From positions 62,001 through 126,000 of the forward strand of contig NZ_JASBVP010000002.1 in NCBI RefSeq assembly GCF_029961025.1: a DNA stretch of 64,000 bases, written 5' to 3'. The notes under the pieces are model-generated. The model saw nothing but the letters and a program-made list of their open reading frames with translations. It had not been told where the DNA came from and did no database searches. A program made the translations under genes and the position numbers. Positions 27,511 through 36,627 of this stretch are shown piece after piece. This DNA is from Mycobacterium sp. (lineage in GTDB: Bacteria; Actinomycetota; Actinomycetes; Mycobacteriales; Mycobacteriaceae). Position 1 is the stretch's first letter, and every line of letters starts with the position of its first letter.

Positions 27511-27558
27511 CCAGCCAGCGGTATCGACCATCGGTGATGACCGGTAGGAAATCCTCCG

Positions 27559-28422
27559 TTACCCAGGACCGCGCGCGACGGGGCGGGCCGGATCCGAAAT
27601 CCACTCGGACCATGACCCGGGAAACAGCGGCACCACGCACCCTATCGCGGCGAACGCGGCAATCGTGACCGTCGCAGTGACGCCCGAGCCACAGTAGACA
27701 CCGACATGGTCGGCGGTCCCGATATTTTCGATATTGTGGGCCGCCAATATCCGGTGGAGGGCGCTCTGGTCGAGAAACGTGCCATCGCCGGCCAACACGG
27801 CGGTGCTGGGAATGTTCTTGGCGCCGGGGATATGGCCCGCGACCGGGTCGATGGGCTCAACGTCGCCGCGGAAGCGTTCGGGCACCCGGGTATCGATCAG
27901 CGTCAGCCCTCCGCCGCCGCAGTGCTGCGCGGTCAACGTCGGCAGATTTCCGGCATACAAATCACGCTGCGGCACGGTGACGTTCCCGACTTGCGGGGTT
28001 ACCGAACCGGTGTCCAAGTGACCCTCGGCCGACCGCCACGCAACAAGGCCCCCGTCGAGGATACGGACATTGTCGAGCCCGGCCGCGGTTAACACCCACC
28101 ATGCCCGCGCTGAACCGACGCGATTCCAGTCGTCATAGGCCACAACCAACGTATCGTCACGGACTCCCCAGCGGCGGGCGGCCGCCTCGATGCTGTCGCC
28201 CGACGGCAGCGGATGACGGCCGCGGCCGGCGACGGTGCGATCGCTGAGTTCGTCCTCGAGTGACACATACACCGCGCCCGGGACGTGGCCCTGAAGGTAA
28301 GCCGCGTACTGATCCGGCTCATCGAACTGCCACCGCACGTCGAGTACGGTCACCGGCTCGTGAGCCCGGATAAGGCGGGCCAGCTCCGCGGCCGTGATGA
28401 GCACCCGGGAGCGCGCGTCCAC
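27559..28422 (-). CDS. sseB: sulfurtransferase, tandem rhodanese (SseB type)
   Basis: The 287-residue protein has two rhodanese domains. The inactive N-terminal domain carries TVLDVRWQFDEPD and LVVAYDDWNRVGSARAWW, with Asp instead of the catalytic Cys. The active C-terminal domain carries LIDTRVPERFRGDVEPIDPVAGHIPGAKNIP and the loop VYCGSGVTA with the nucleophile Cys. Thiosulfate/3-mercaptopyruvate sulfurtransferases move sulfane sulfur to cyanide or thiols. It is similar along its length to M. tuberculosis SseB (Rv2291). It is convergent with the bpa paralogue and divergent from the dnaK operon. Confidence 0.92.
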   Translation of the reverse strand: MDARSRVLITAAELARLIRAHEPVTVLDVRWQFDEPDQYAAYLQGHVPGAVYVSLEDELSDRTVAGRGRHPLPSGDSIEAAARRWGVRDDTLVVAYDDWNRVGSARAWWVLTAAGLDNVRILDGGLVAWRSAEGHLDTGSVTPQVGNVTVPQRDLYAGNLPTLTAQHCGGGGLTLIDTRVPERFRGDVEPIDPVAGHIPGAKNIPSTAVLAGDGTFLDQSALHRILAAHNIENIGTADHVGVYCGSGVTATVTIAAFAAIGCVVPLFPGSWSEWISDPARPVARGPG

Positions 28423-28816
28423 CGGCTCAGGCTACTCGACGGATCCGGCAGCACAAACGGCAGAAGTATCCGGCGGTGGCGGCTCCACACCGAATATCGG
28501 CACCCTAACCACCTGGTGTGCTCGAACGTCGATATGAGACCCACGGTCCGCCCGAGGGCGTCCGGGCCGGGCGCGTCTTCCTCGAGGGGCAATGGTCCTG
28601 CGCTGTTGGGCCTTTGGCCCCTATTTGCGTGGGCGTGAACGGGTTGATTCTTGGCATGTCTTAGCCCCGAGACGGAAGAGTGCGGCAAACATGAAGCGTT
28701 GGGAATGATCGTCGGGCCGGGGCGTCCGGCAGCTCATCCGGCCGGGCTGGTAACGAGGAAACGCTGCCTGGGGCGGACCCGAGACAGACCGGGAAGGATC
28801 TGGGAAGGACTACCTG
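28423..28816. other. intergenic region upstream of the dnaK operon
   Basis: This 394-bp gap holds the promoters of sseB and of the dnaK-dnaJ-cbpM-trx operon. I looked for the HspR palindrome (CTTGAGT-N7-ACTCAAG) and for a CIRCE element and saw neither. A GGG-N8-CCC palindrome resembling a DosR site is listed separately. A ribosome site GGAAGGA lies about 10 bases before the dnaK ATG. No further gene is seen. Confidence 0.6.
28608..28621. promoter_or_regulatory. candidate DosR-like binding site
   Basis: GGGCCTTTGGCCCC matches 11 of the 14 central positions of the DosR box (GGGACTWWAGTCCC). It lies 196 bp before the dnaK ATG. Flanking TTS/SAA positions match poorly. DosR sites in mycobacteria often vary to GGGCC...GGCCC. 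Treat it as a lead. Confidence 0.3.
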
Positions 28817-30685
28817 ATGGCGACCGCGGTGGGTATCGATCTGGGGACCACCAACGCGGTGATCGCGGTGTGGCGTGACGGTGGGCCGATGGTGATCCCC
28901 AACGCCGAGGGTTCCCGAATCACCCCGTCAGTGGTGGCTTTCACCGAGTCCGGTGAGCGCCTGGTGGGGCGATCGGCCTGCCGGCAGGCGATCATGAATC
29001 CCAAGGGCACCATTCATTCGGCGAAGCGCTTCATCGGCCGGCGCTTCGCCGAGATATCCGACGAGGCCAAGGCGGTCGGCTTCGATGTGGTGGCCGGGCC
29101 CAACGGCGAGGCCCGGTTCGATGTGCGTGGCGAGATCGTCGCCCCCGAGCAAATCAGCGCCCAGGTGCTGCGCAAACTTGCCGACGACGCGAGCAAGTTT
29201 CTCGGTGAGCGAATACGCGAAGCCGTCATCACGGTTCCCGCGCATTTTGCTGACGCGCAGCGCATCGCCACCAGGGATGCCGCAAGGATCGCCGGATTGG
29301 AGGTGCTGGGCATCATCAACGAGCCCACCGCCGCGGCCCTGGCCTATGGCTTGGACAAGAAGGGCCACCAGACGGTGCTGGTGTTCGACCTGGGCGCGGG
29401 CACCTTCGATGTGAGCCTGCTGGAGGTGGGGGACGGTGTGGTGGAGGTGCGCGCCACCGCCGGTGATGCGCATCTGGGTGGCGATGATTTCGACCGCCGG
29501 CTGGTCGACTACCTGGCCGAGGAGTTCCAACGGCAGAACGGTATCGACCTACGCCAGAACGCCCAGGCGTTGCAGCGATTATTCGAAGCGGCCGAACAGG
29601 CCAAGATCGAGCTGTCCTCGGTCGCGCGGACCCGCATCGACATCCCGTTCATCGCCGCTGATGCCGCCGGACCCAAACATCTGACAATGCCCATCATGCG
29701 CTCGACGTTTGAAAACCTCACCGCCGATTTGATGGAGAGCTGCCTGGCTCCGGTAAGGCAGGTGATGGCCGATGCGAAGGTGACGGCCGTCGACATCGAC
29801 GAGGTCATCCTGGTCGGAGGGTCGACGCGGATCCCGGCGGTGCAGGCGCTGGTGCGCCGGCTCACCGCGGGCATGGACCCCACCGTGGGCATCCACCCCG
29901 AGGAGGTGGTGGCGCTGGGCGCCGCGGTGCAGGCCGGGGTGCTGACGGGCCAGCTCTCCAACGTGCTGACGCTGGATGTCACAGCGCTGTCGCTGGGGGT
30001 GGAGACCCACGGCGGGGTGATGACCAAGATTATCGAGCGCAACACCACCATCCCGGCCCGCCGGCGCGAGGTTTTCACCACCGCTGAAGACAACCAGCCC
30101 GCCGTCGATGTCGTGGTGCTGGAAGGTGAGCGCGAAATGGCCAGTGACAACAGGGTTCTCGGACGATTCACATTGCACGGCATCCGCCCCGCACCGCGCG
30201 GTGAACCGCAGATCGAGGTCACCTTCGACGTCGATGCCAACGGCATCCTCAACGTCACCGCACGTGACAAGGACACCGGCGCCCAGCAGCACATCACCGT
30301 ACGTGAGCGGCCCGGCCTCGATGAGGGTGACGTTGAACGCATGATCGCCGAAGCCGAGCATCACCGCCGCCGAGACGAGCGGCTGCGTCGCGAGGCGGAG
30401 GCGCGCAACGAACTCGATGCGGTCGCCTATCAAGTCGAGCGGCGGCTGGCGCAGTTGGGTGACTCGGTGGCGGCCCATGACCGGATGCGCGCCGAAACGC
30501 TGATCGCCGACGCCCGGCACGCCGTCAAGGAGCAGACACCGGTGGCGCGGGTGCGCTCGTTGACCTCGGACCTGCAGCAGCTGCTCTACGGGCTAGAGCC
30601 CTCGCCCGCCGCCGGCGCCGGACAGCCCCACGGGGTTCGCCCGGATGACGACGATGTCATTGACGCCGAATTCGGTCGGGGCTGA
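28817..30685 (+). CDS. second Hsp70 (DnaK paralogue)
   Basis: The 622-residue Hsp70 starts at ATG 28817. All ATPase motifs are seen: [66 protein letters not shown] and [11 protein letters not shown]. The substrate domain ([45 protein letters not shown]) and lid follow. It differs clearly from the housekeeping mycobacterial DnaK ([10 protein letters not shown]; here TNA). It heads an operon with a CbpA-type DnaJ, a CbpM-type modulator and thioredoxin 2; grpE is absent, so it may share the housekeeping GrpE. The role is probably refolding under a particular stress. Confidence 0.94.
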   Translation: MATAVGIDLGTTNAVIAVWRDGGPMVIPNAEGSRITPSVVAFTESGERLVGRSACRQAIMNPKGTIHSAKRFIGRRFAEISDEAKAVGFDVVAGPNGEARFDVRGEIVAPEQISAQVLRKLADDASKFLGERIREAVITVPAHFADAQRIATRDAARIAGLEVLGIINEPTAAALAYGLDKKGHQTVLVFDLGAGTFDVSLLEVGDGVVEVRATAGDAHLGGDDFDRRLVDYLAEEFQRQNGIDLRQNAQALQRLFEAAEQAKIELSSVARTRIDIPFIAADAAGPKHLTMPIMRSTFENLTADLMESCLAPVRQVMADAKVTAVDIDEVILVGGSTRIPAVQALVRRLTAGMDPTVGIHPEEVVALGAAVQAGVLTGQLSNVLTLDVTALSLGVETHGGVMTKIIERNTTIPARRREVFTTAEDNQPAVDVVVLEGEREMASDNRVLGRFTLHGIRPAPRGEPQIEVTFDVDANGILNVTARDKDTGAQQHITVRERPGLDEGDVERMIAEAEHHRRRDERLRREAEARNELDAVAYQVERRLAQLGDSVAAHDRMRAETLIADARHAVKEQTPVARVRSLTSDLQQLLYGLEPSPAAGAGQPHGVRPDDDDVIDAEFGRG

Positions 30686-30690
30686 ACATC

Positions 30691-31572
30691 GTGGTGGCGC
30701 GTGACTACTACCAGACACTCGGGGTCTCTCGGGACGCCACCCCCGAGCAGATCCAGCAGGCATATCGGCGGCTGGCGCGCAAATATCACCCGGACATCAA
30801 CAAGGATCCCGGCGCCGAGGAACGGTTCAAGGAAGTCAACGAGGCCTACCATGTGCTCTCGGATCCGAAGACCCGGGAACGCTATGACCGGTTCGGCGAA
30901 GACTTTCGCCGGATCCCGGAGGACTATGACGAGCGTGCCGGCGCCGGTGTGGGCGGGCGTGCCGGGGGCGGTTTCCGCGGCGCCGGCATCGACATCGATG
31001 ACCTGCTGAGCGGTATTTTCGGGGGGGTCGGGGGATTCGGCCCGGTTCCCGGCGCCGACCAAGAGGCCGAGCTGCAGCTGACCCTCGAGGAAGCCTACCG
31101 CGGGGGCACCCGCCGAATCAGATTGAACGGCCGGGCCTACACCGTGACCATTCCCGCCGGCGTCACCGAGGGACAGCGCATCCGGCTGGCCGGTGAAGGC
31201 GGCCGGGGCAGCCGCAACGCCCCACCGGGCGATTTGTACCTGGTCGTGCACATCACGCCGCATCCCCGATTCCGGCTTGACGGACGCGACATCAGCACCG
31301 ACTTGTTGATCTCACCGTGGGAGGCGGTGTTAGGCGCGACCGTCGCGGTGCCCACCCCCGCAGGGGAAACGAAGGTCAAGGTGCCGCCGGGCTCCTCGAC
31401 CGGTCGGCGACTGCGATTGCGGGGGGAGGGCATGCCCAACCCGCGCGGGTCACCGGGAGACCTATACGCCGAGATCAAAATCGTGGTGCCGGCCAAACCC
31501 ACCCACCGGGAACGGGAGCTATTCGAACAACTGGCCGCCGAGTCCAGCTTTGATCCGAGGAGGGCACGTTGA
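30691..31572 (+). CDS. DnaJ/CbpA-type J-domain protein
   Basis: 293 residues, starting at GTG 30691 (or GTG 30694), 5 bp after the dnaK stop. The J domain carries [48 protein letters not shown], with the HPD tripeptide. A Gly/Arg-rich linker and two C-terminal beta domains ([71 protein letters not shown]) follow. The Cys-rich zinc fingers of DnaJ are missing, so it belongs to the CbpA class. It stimulates ATP hydrolysis by its partner Hsp70. Its stop overlaps the next start. Confidence 0.93.
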   Translation: MVARDYYQTLGVSRDATPEQIQQAYRRLARKYHPDINKDPGAEERFKEVNEAYHVLSDPKTRERYDRFGEDFRRIPEDYDERAGAGVGGRAGGGFRGAGIDIDDLLSGIFGGVGGFGPVPGADQEAELQLTLEEAYRGGTRRIRLNGRAYTVTIPAGVTEGQRIRLAGEGGRGSRNAPPGDLYLVVHITPHPRFRLDGRDISTDLLISPWEAVLGATVAVPTPAGETKVKVPPGSSTGRRLRLRGEGMPNPRGSPGDLYAEIKIVVPAKPTHRERELFEQLAAESSFDPRRAR

Positions 31573-31889
31573 GCGAACCGGCTTTCAGCGGGCGCTACCC
31601 GCTAGCCCGCCCGCCCCGCTTGCATATCGAGACCTTCGCGCAGCGTTGCGGGCTGCACCCGGACACGGTGCATAAATTCGTCGCGCTGGGGCTGCTGCCC
31701 TGCCATCCCGACGCCCGGGGGGAGCTGTGGTTCGACCCCTCGGCGGTGGCCCTGGCCGGCCGGATACAGCGGCTGCGGGCCGGCCTGGGACTGAATTATG
31801 CGGCGATCGGGCTGGTGCTCGATTTATTAGACCGCATCGAAGAACTCGAATCCGCTTCTGGCAGACGGCGCAACAGGATCCCACCGTGA
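31569..31889 (+). CDS. CbpM/MerR-like chaperone modulator
   Basis: 106 residues from TTG 31569, which overlaps the dnaJ stop and follows GAGGAGGG. The text [29 protein letters not shown] then [47 protein letters not shown] is a MerR-type helix-turn-helix with a long helix. In CbpA-CbpM systems this small protein binds the J domain and inhibits it. The operon position right after the CbpA-like gene supports that role; a transcription regulator of the operon is the alternative. Confidence 0.82.
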   Translation: MSEPAFSGRYPLARPPRLHIETFAQRCGLHPDTVHKFVALGLLPCHPDARGELWFDPSAVALAGRIQRLRAGLGLNYAAIGLVLDLLDRIEELESASGRRRNRIPP

Positions 31890-32009
31890 TTGCACGGTGC
31901 CGCGGCGCGCACCGAATAACCGCCGGCCCACCGGTGCCGCCGCGAACCGGCGGTGCGCTATTTCGATCCAGATTTCGACCCAGCGTTGGTCGCTGAGGAA
32001 GGCAGGAAC

Positions 32010-32450
32010 ATGCAACCACCCATCGTGCAATGCCCCAACTGTGGGCAACGCAACAGGATCCCCGCCGCCGGGCCGGGGAAACCACGGTGCGCCCAATGTC
32101 GGGGCTGGCTTCCCTGGATCGTCGAGGCCGGCGATGATGATTTCACCGAGGTCGTCGAGAAGTCCTCGGTCCCTGTCCTGGTGGATTTGTGGGCCCCCTG
32201 GTGCGGACCGTGCCGAATGGTCGGACCGGCGCTCGAGCAGCTGGCGACCGAGCGGGCGGGGAAACTGAAACTCGTCAAAATCAACGTGGACACCGCGCCC
32301 GCGGTCTCCGGGCGTTTCGGGGTGCAGGCCGTGCCCACACTGCTGGTCATCGACCACGGCCAGCTGCTTGCGCGGCAGGCCGGCGCCGCACCCGTCGCGG
32401 TGCTGCGATCCTGGCTGGACCAAGCCCTTGCGCAGGGTGTCACAAGGTAG
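32010..32450 (+). CDS. thioredoxin 2 (zinc-ribbon thioredoxin)
   Basis: 146 residues from ATG 32010 with ribosome site AGGAAGGCAGG. An N-terminal zinc ribbon (CPNCGQRNRIPAAGPGKPRCAQC) is followed by a thioredoxin fold with active site LWAPWCGPCRMVGPALEQLA and cis-Pro segment VQAVPTLLVIDHG. It is the TrxC class, linked to oxidative stress. As the last gene of the dnaK-dnaJ-cbpM-trx operon it may protect clients from aggregation and oxidation together with the chaperones. An in-frame GTG at 31953 is a less likely start. Confidence 0.9.
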   Translation: MQPPIVQCPNCGQRNRIPAAGPGKPRCAQCRGWLPWIVEAGDDDFTEVVEKSSVPVLVDLWAPWCGPCRMVGPALEQLATERAGKLKLVKINVDTAPAVSGRFGVQAVPTLLVIDHGQLLARQAGAAPVAVLRSWLDQALAQGVTR

Positions 32451-32587
32451 CCGGGCCGCGGCGGCGCCGGATATGCGTTCGGCTAATCCCCGGTCGGCGG
32501 GGCTTGGCAACGGAACCGGGTGCGCCCGCGCGCACCATGTCAATCGCCGGCGACGCCGGCCTTGTTCAGCAAGTTAGGGGTGGCGGC

Positions 32588-33367
32588 ATGGAACTCCCGA
32601 TGTCGGGGCGGAAAACGATTGACCTTCCCGGGCACTGGCTGCTGGCCAGACTGGGAAAACGGGTGCTGCGGCCCGGCGGTCGCGGGCTGACCGAACGGAT
32701 GCTCTCCGCGGCGGGGGTGCCGGGGGCCGATGTGGTTGAGCTGGCGCCCGGTCTGGGTGTCACCGCGATGACGGTCCTGCACCGCAAACCCGCCAGCTAC
32801 GTCGCCGTCGAATTCGACGAGGACGCGGCGGAGCTGACCGGTGCGGCCATCGGCGCCCGCGGCCGCGCTATTCGGGGTGAGGCCGCCCACACCGGGTTGC
32901 CCGATGCGAGCGCAGACGTGGTGGTCGGTGAGGGGATACTGACCATGCAGACCGATGCCCACAAGCCCGAAATCGCACGGGAGGCCTACCGCGTGCTTCG
33001 ACCGGGCGGCCGCTACGCCATCCATGAGATGGTGCTGCAAGACGGCGTCGACGAGGACGCCAAATCCGAGGTTCGCCGGGCCCTGACCCGCTCGATCAAG
33101 GCCACCGTCGATCCGCTGCGGGCCGCCGAATGGCGGCAGCTGCTCACCGACGCCGGCTTCCGGATCGACAATGTGTTGTTCGCACCGTTGCTGCTGTTGG
33201 AGCCGCGCCGGGTGATCGACGACGAAGGACCGTTGCGGGCGCTGCGGTTCGCGTGGAATGTGGTGCGCGATCGCGATGCCCGTGAGCGGGTGCTCGACAT
33301 GCGCAACACGTTCCGCAAGTACCGCGACGTGTTGACCTCGATCGCGATCGTCGCGACGAAGGCCTAG
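32588..33367 (+). CDS. class I SAM-dependent methyltransferase
   Basis: 259 residues from ATG 32588 (AGGGG 9 bases upstream; an in-frame ATG at 32537 is possible). SAM motif I VVELAPGLGVTAM, motif II VAVEFDEDAAELTGAA, and the post-I part DVVVGEGILTMQTDAHKPEIAREAYRVLRPGGRYAIHEMVL are typical of small-molecule methyltransferases. The stop at 33365-33367 overlaps, in the opposite direction, the original stop of the LigD-like polymerase gene (complement 33364-33366). This shows that the two genes were convergent neighbours before element 2 came in. Confidence 0.88.
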   Translation: MELPMSGRKTIDLPGHWLLARLGKRVLRPGGRGLTERMLSAAGVPGADVVELAPGLGVTAMTVLHRKPASYVAVEFDEDAAELTGAAIGARGRAIRGEAAHTGLPDASADVVVGEGILTMQTDAHKPEIAREAYRVLRPGGRYAIHEMVLQDGVDEDAKSEVRRALTRSIKATVDPLRAAEWRQLLTDAGFRIDNVLFAPLLLLEPRRVIDDEGPLRALRFAWNVVRDRDARERVLDMRNTFRKYRDVLTSIAIVATKA

Positions 33368-33430
33368 CCGGGACGCCGGCCCGCTGCCCGGCTCGGCTGC
33401 ACACGTTTCGGTTCGCCCGGCATCTTCGGG
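33364..33430 (-). pseudogene. orphaned original 3' end of the LigD-like polymerase gene
   Basis: On the minus strand this piece encodes PKMPGEPKRVQPSR then AAGRRPG and a TAG stop. The first 14 codons are the same as the C-terminal codons of the gene at 56646-57685. It is the tail cut off from that gene by the insertion of element 2. Confidence 0.9.
33389..33430. repeat. att core of element 2, left copy (42 bp)
   Basis: Identical to 56683-56724. It encodes, on the minus strand, the residues PKMPGEPKRVQPS of the polymerase. Confidence 0.94.
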
Positions 33431-33605
33431 GTGCCATCGTGTTACCCACCATGCTCACCGGCATTTCTGCAGTACGCGAGCATCAGCCATGCGGCAAGTT
33501 GTCGGGCGAATATTCACCGCAGTTTGTCGGGTCGGGCTTGTATTCGCCCTCGACGCCCTCACCGAGTGGCCGGGTGTTGTCGGAGGACGGCTATAGCTTT
33601 GGCGT

Positions 33606-34079
33606 ATGAGCACACCACCTCCATTCTTGCCTCGGCGAACCGCTGCGCGCTTGCTGCAGACCGGCGATAAAATCAGCATTCCCGTACAAAGCGACGGCAT
33701 TCAATCCGTCGGCCAGTACGCGACGATTACCGCTCTGGAGGACGACGAGCCGAACCGGCGCATCCGGATAATCGCCAAGATTGACGCTACCGGCGAGACG
33801 CTGACGATCGCGGTGAAGCCGAGCCATGAGTTCGACCGGCTGACCAAGGACGACGATCTGCGTGAGGTGGTCATCGTGCCTGCGACGGACTACTGGAAGT
33901 GGATCGGCACGCACGTCAACGATCCGCAGACCGGTCAGCGCGTGCAGATCATCGAGGTTGTACCCGGGCCGCACCCGGAGGACAACCACGAGATCCTGGC
34001 GATAGTCGTCTGGGACGGGCAGAAGCGCCGAGCGCTATTCTCCGAACTCACCGGCTCGATGGTCTTCGAGGACAACTGA
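33606..34079 (+). CDS. unknown small beta-rich protein
   Basis: 157 residues from ATG 33606. It starts MSTPPPFLPRRTAARLLQTG and then alternates short strands (GDKISIPVQSDG; YATITALEDDEPNRRIRIIAKIDATGETLTIAVKPSHEFD; QRVQIIEVVPGPHPEDNHEILAIVVWDGQKRRALFSEL). There is no signal peptide or Cys. The pattern of two similar beta units suggests a duplicated domain. No family is recognised. It is the first gene inside the left end of element 2. Confidence 0.65.
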   Translation: MSTPPPFLPRRTAARLLQTGDKISIPVQSDGIQSVGQYATITALEDDEPNRRIRIIAKIDATGETLTIAVKPSHEFDRLTKDDDLREVVIVPATDYWKWIGTHVNDPQTGQRVQIIEVVPGPHPEDNHEILAIVVWDGQKRRALFSELTGSMVFEDN

Positions 34080-34200
34080 CGCTGGTCACCAACTGGGACG
34101 GATGGACAACGCCTGAGACTCATCCCGAAGCGGGCACGGTGATGGCGTTGGCCATCATGGCTTTACTTTTGCGGAATTCCCTCCAGCTAGTAGAGGGCCC

Positions 34201-35046
34201 TCAGCCGACCGCCACGAGCTGCCGCTGCCGGTGCTCTGCGGCAGCCTCCACGATCCGCTGCGCGGTCCGGTAGTTAATCCCGGATGCTTTGGCGGCAGCG
34301 TTTATCGACGCGCCCCCACGGGTGGCCGCCAGCACCGCGATCACGGTCTCGACGGGCTGTGTAGTCACCCCGGATGCAATCAGCTCCAATGCAAGGTCTG
34401 CATCGGCCTGTGCAATTTCTGCGTCAGCCTGTGGCGCCTGGGTTTGCGCTGAGTCCTGCACTGTGTGTGCCGGGTTGGGTTGTACCGATGCAGAGGGCGG
34501 TACCCGTATGCCGCCCTGTGCGGACGCTTTGAAGTTGGCCTTTGCCCTCTGCACGGGCGTTAATGCTGCCGTATGTACTGGCGCGGTTTGTGGACTGACA
34601 CGAGGTGCACGGCGTACCGGTTTGTCCCCGAGCGCAACCAGCATTAGCGTGCTGACGGCCACCGCCGTGTCGATGATGCCGGGGAAAATACATGCACTTG
34701 CAGTGCCATACCCGGTGACTCGCATCAGATCCCGCAGCGCCAAAAAGCTCACGGCGAACGCACCGGCGCCGATGGCTGCCGTAGCGCTAACCGCCCAGCA
34801 GTAAACCCTGCCGGATGCTCCCGCACGGACCGCGACGGCGATGCCGTGCACAGCAGCCAGGAGGGCGATGGGAGGCACAGCGGCGGCACCGATCTGGACG
34901 ACGACATGTGGGATGTACGGCAGCATCGCGTGGGTGATGTTGCCGATCAGGCTAACCGTGGTCGCACCGATCAAGAGGCCCCAGAAGAAGCGGACAGCGC
35001 GCCGGTGATTTCTTTGGGTGATCTCGGTCTGGCCCGAAGTGCTCAT
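34201..35046 (-). CDS. DUF2637 (SpdB-like) membrane protein with C-terminal HTH
   Basis: The 281-residue protein has four N-terminal membrane helices (VRFFWGLLIGATTVSLIGNITHA; VVVQIGAAAVPPIALLAAVHGIAVAV; VYCWAVSATAAIGAGAFAVSFLAL; CIFPGIIDTAVAVSTLMLVAL), the DUF2637 pattern. A polar linker follows, and a C-terminal helix-turn-helix-like region (GGASINAAAKASGINYRTAQRIVEAAAEHRQ). DUF2637 proteins accompany tra/spd genes in actinobacterial conjugative elements. Its start overlaps the XRE regulator's stop (ATGA), so the regulator and this protein form one operon. Confidence 0.85.
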   Translation of the reverse strand: MSTSGQTEITQRNHRRAVRFFWGLLIGATTVSLIGNITHAMLPYIPHVVVQIGAAAVPPIALLAAVHGIAVAVRAGASGRVYCWAVSATAAIGAGAFAVSFLALRDLMRVTGYGTASACIFPGIIDTAVAVSTLMLVALGDKPVRRAPRVSPQTAPVHTAALTPVQRAKANFKASAQGGIRVPPSASVQPNPAHTVQDSAQTQAPQADAEIAQADADLALELIASGVTTQPVETVIAVLAATRGGASINAAAKASGINYRTAQRIVEAAAEHRQRQLVAVG

Positions 35047-35270
35047 CGCCGCCGTTCCTCCGTCAGTTGTTGTGTGATGGTCTTCCCACCCACCGACACC
35101 ACCAGGCTGGCCTGCACACCGAGCGCAGTCAGGTATGCGCGCAAGGTCGACAAGAGGAGGTCGGATTGGCGCTCGATCCGGCTGATCTGACCCTGGCTCA
35201 TGCCCAGTGCAGTGGCCAGTTCGACCTGCGTTCGTCTGGCGGCGTGACGTATCTCAGCAAGGTCAATCAC
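35043..35270 (-). CDS. XRE-family helix-turn-helix regulator
   Basis: 75 residues: IDLAEIRHAARRTQVELATALGMSQGQISRIERQSDLLLSTLRAYLTALGVQASLVVSVGG. This is a complete HTH_3/HTH_37 domain with the QISRIER recognition helix. A 9-bp inverted repeat lies 22 bp upstream of its start and is probably its operator, giving autoregulation of this two-gene operon. Similar short XRE proteins are antitoxins of HigBA-type pairs, but no toxin gene is next to it here. Confidence 0.88.
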   Translation of the reverse strand: MIDLAEIRHAARRTQVELATALGMSQGQISRIERQSDLLLSTLRAYLTALGVQASLVVSVGGKTITQQLTEERRR

Positions 35271-35291
35271 GGTCCAATACTACATTCATGC

Positions 35292-35313
35292 TATATAGCT
35301 CTCAAGCTATATA
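35292..35313. promoter_or_regulatory. palindromic operator of the XRE operon
   Basis: Arms TATATAGCT and AGCTATATA are separated by CTCA, making a perfect 9-bp inverted repeat 22-43 bp upstream of the XRE start codon. It is very AT-rich against the 65% GC background and overlaps the expected promoter position. Confidence 0.7.
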
Positions 35314-35522
35314 AAGTCTTGTTGCAAATATAGATCGGCTGGTTCAATCCCAGTACCGGGCAACACTATCTATGCAGGTAAACAGCGGTATCTAGGCGAA
35401 CGAAGTATCAGCCGTGCAATAAAGCCGCAGTCCACCGCTTAGCGTATTGCACTGCGATGATGTGGCGCGCAAGCTGCTCCGTATGCGCGACCCTCGTCAC
35501 GACGATTGACTCCGAGCTGCGG

Positions 35523-36038
35523 TTACTGGCCGCCGTTCGTCGGGTGTGCCGAGAGCACGGGGTGCTGTCGTGCATGCGGTTGGTTGACGAATTGTTGGAC
35601 GACCGCAACGCCCATTGACGATGAGGTGTCGTTGTGGCTGAACCCTGAGACGAGCGAAAAGAAGAAAACCAGCAGCCAGATCAGCCAGATGACGGCGCCG
35701 ATGATGGCAATAACTCGATGGGCTTCCAGCGGGGCCTTCAGGGAGGACACATTGCCGTACTCGTCGACCCTGACTATCCTTTGGCGCTGGCCAGCAAATG
35801 CGGTCATCAGCAACCAAACAGGAACCCACAAGGAGCACGTGACCAGGGATAACAGCAGGTGCAGGACATGGTTGACCGGGCGTCCTCTGGCCACGACCGC
35901 CCAGGTGTCCGCGCGAGACATCACACGACCACCGTGGCTTGCCATCGCCATCAGCTGCTGATCGAGGATCTCAGAGCGCTGCTGTGAGGAGAAGACGCGG
36001 GGCGTGTTCACGGGACGGGATAGTACTGCTCCGTCCAC
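35523..36038 (-). CDS. two-helix membrane protein
   Basis: 171 residues. A soluble N-terminus (PRVFSSQQRSEILDQQLMAMASHGGRVMSRADTWAVVARGRPVNH) leads to two membrane helices (VLHLLLSLVTCSLWVPVWLLMTAFAG; HRVIAIIGAVIWLIWLLVFFFSLVS) with a short basic loop (GQRQRIVRVDEYGNVS). The N-terminal text is typical of conserved mycobacterial and mycobacteriophage membrane proteins of unknown role. The C-terminal about 25 residues after NDTSSSMG look extended and may be read-through. The start may lie at a codon just upstream of PRVFSS. Confidence 0.7.
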   Translation of the reverse strand: MDGAVLSRPVNTPRVFSSQQRSEILDQQLMAMASHGGRVMSRADTWAVVARGRPVNHVLHLLLSLVTCSLWVPVWLLMTAFAGQRQRIVRVDEYGNVSSLKAPLEAHRVIAIIGAVIWLIWLLVFFFSLVSGFSHNDTSSSMGVAVVQQFVNQPHARQHPVLSAHPTNGGQ

Positions 36039-36199
36039 TCCTAGTCGCCGTATTTCCGCAATGTGGATGGGGGGAAGGCGGTGCCAGGGCGGCCGGCCCG
36101 AGCCCGGCGGCTAAACTTCTCTCGCCGCTGGCGGGGGTTTGAGGCAGCGGGCTGCCGTAGTCACCCAAATCTGCGTAGCCGCCCGGCATCCCGTAACCG

Positions 36200-36317
36200 G
36201 ACACCTGTACCAACAGGTGAACCGGTGAGCGAACTGACCGCGATGTTCGGGATCAGCCGAAGCACATTGTTCAGGACTCTAAAGGTCTTGAAGAAGCAGG
36301 AGTCGGTGCCCACCTGA
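36200..36317 (+). pseudogene. serine-recombinase C-terminal HTH remnant
   Basis: The frame encodes RTPVPTGEPVSELTAMFGIS then RSTLFRTLKVLKKQ. This is the C-terminal DNA-binding helix-turn-helix of resolvases/invertases (compare ADGHTAKDIARFLGVS then RATLYRYL in the intact enzyme at 42380). The catalytic domain is missing. Confidence 0.7.
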
Positions 36318-36627
36318 ACATCCAATCCACGGTACCGCTCAGGCAATCGAAGCTAGTTCAAATCACAGAACACATCCACAACGCCCGCGTCCTGCCAACG
36401 GTAGAGTAAAAACTCAGGACAAGCCTCAAAGTCCTAGCAACCAAGGAGCCCTAGCAACCAAGGAGCCCTAGCCGGTGGGGGCTTCGGCAGGAAACCAATT
36501 CAGGGCTCGGCAACCTCCGCAGGAGGCTCGCCGAACGGTTCGTCGGGTCTCCAGCCGGACCCGGTTCGGGGTGTGAAGCCCGGCCATGCGCCGTCGCCTC
36601 AATTCCTTGCTATCCGTTCTAGCAGAT
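36318..36627. other. 310-bp region without a gene
   Basis: Between the resolvase remnant and the kinase tail. It holds a 17-bp tandem repeat (listed) and otherwise no ribosome site-linked frame of note. Confidence 0.5.
36434..36467. repeat. two tandem copies of a 17-bp unit
   Basis: The unit CTAGCAACCAAGGAGCC occurs twice without spacing. It lies in non-coding DNA left of the kinase gene and could be a small tandem duplication at an old recombination junction. Confidence 0.75.

Noticed and set aside
28423..28816. HspR (HAIR) or CIRCE site upstream of dnaK
   Set aside because: Neither palindrome is present on reading both strands.
29579..30520. 313-codon minus-strand frame
   Set aside because: Shadow of the dnaK paralogue.
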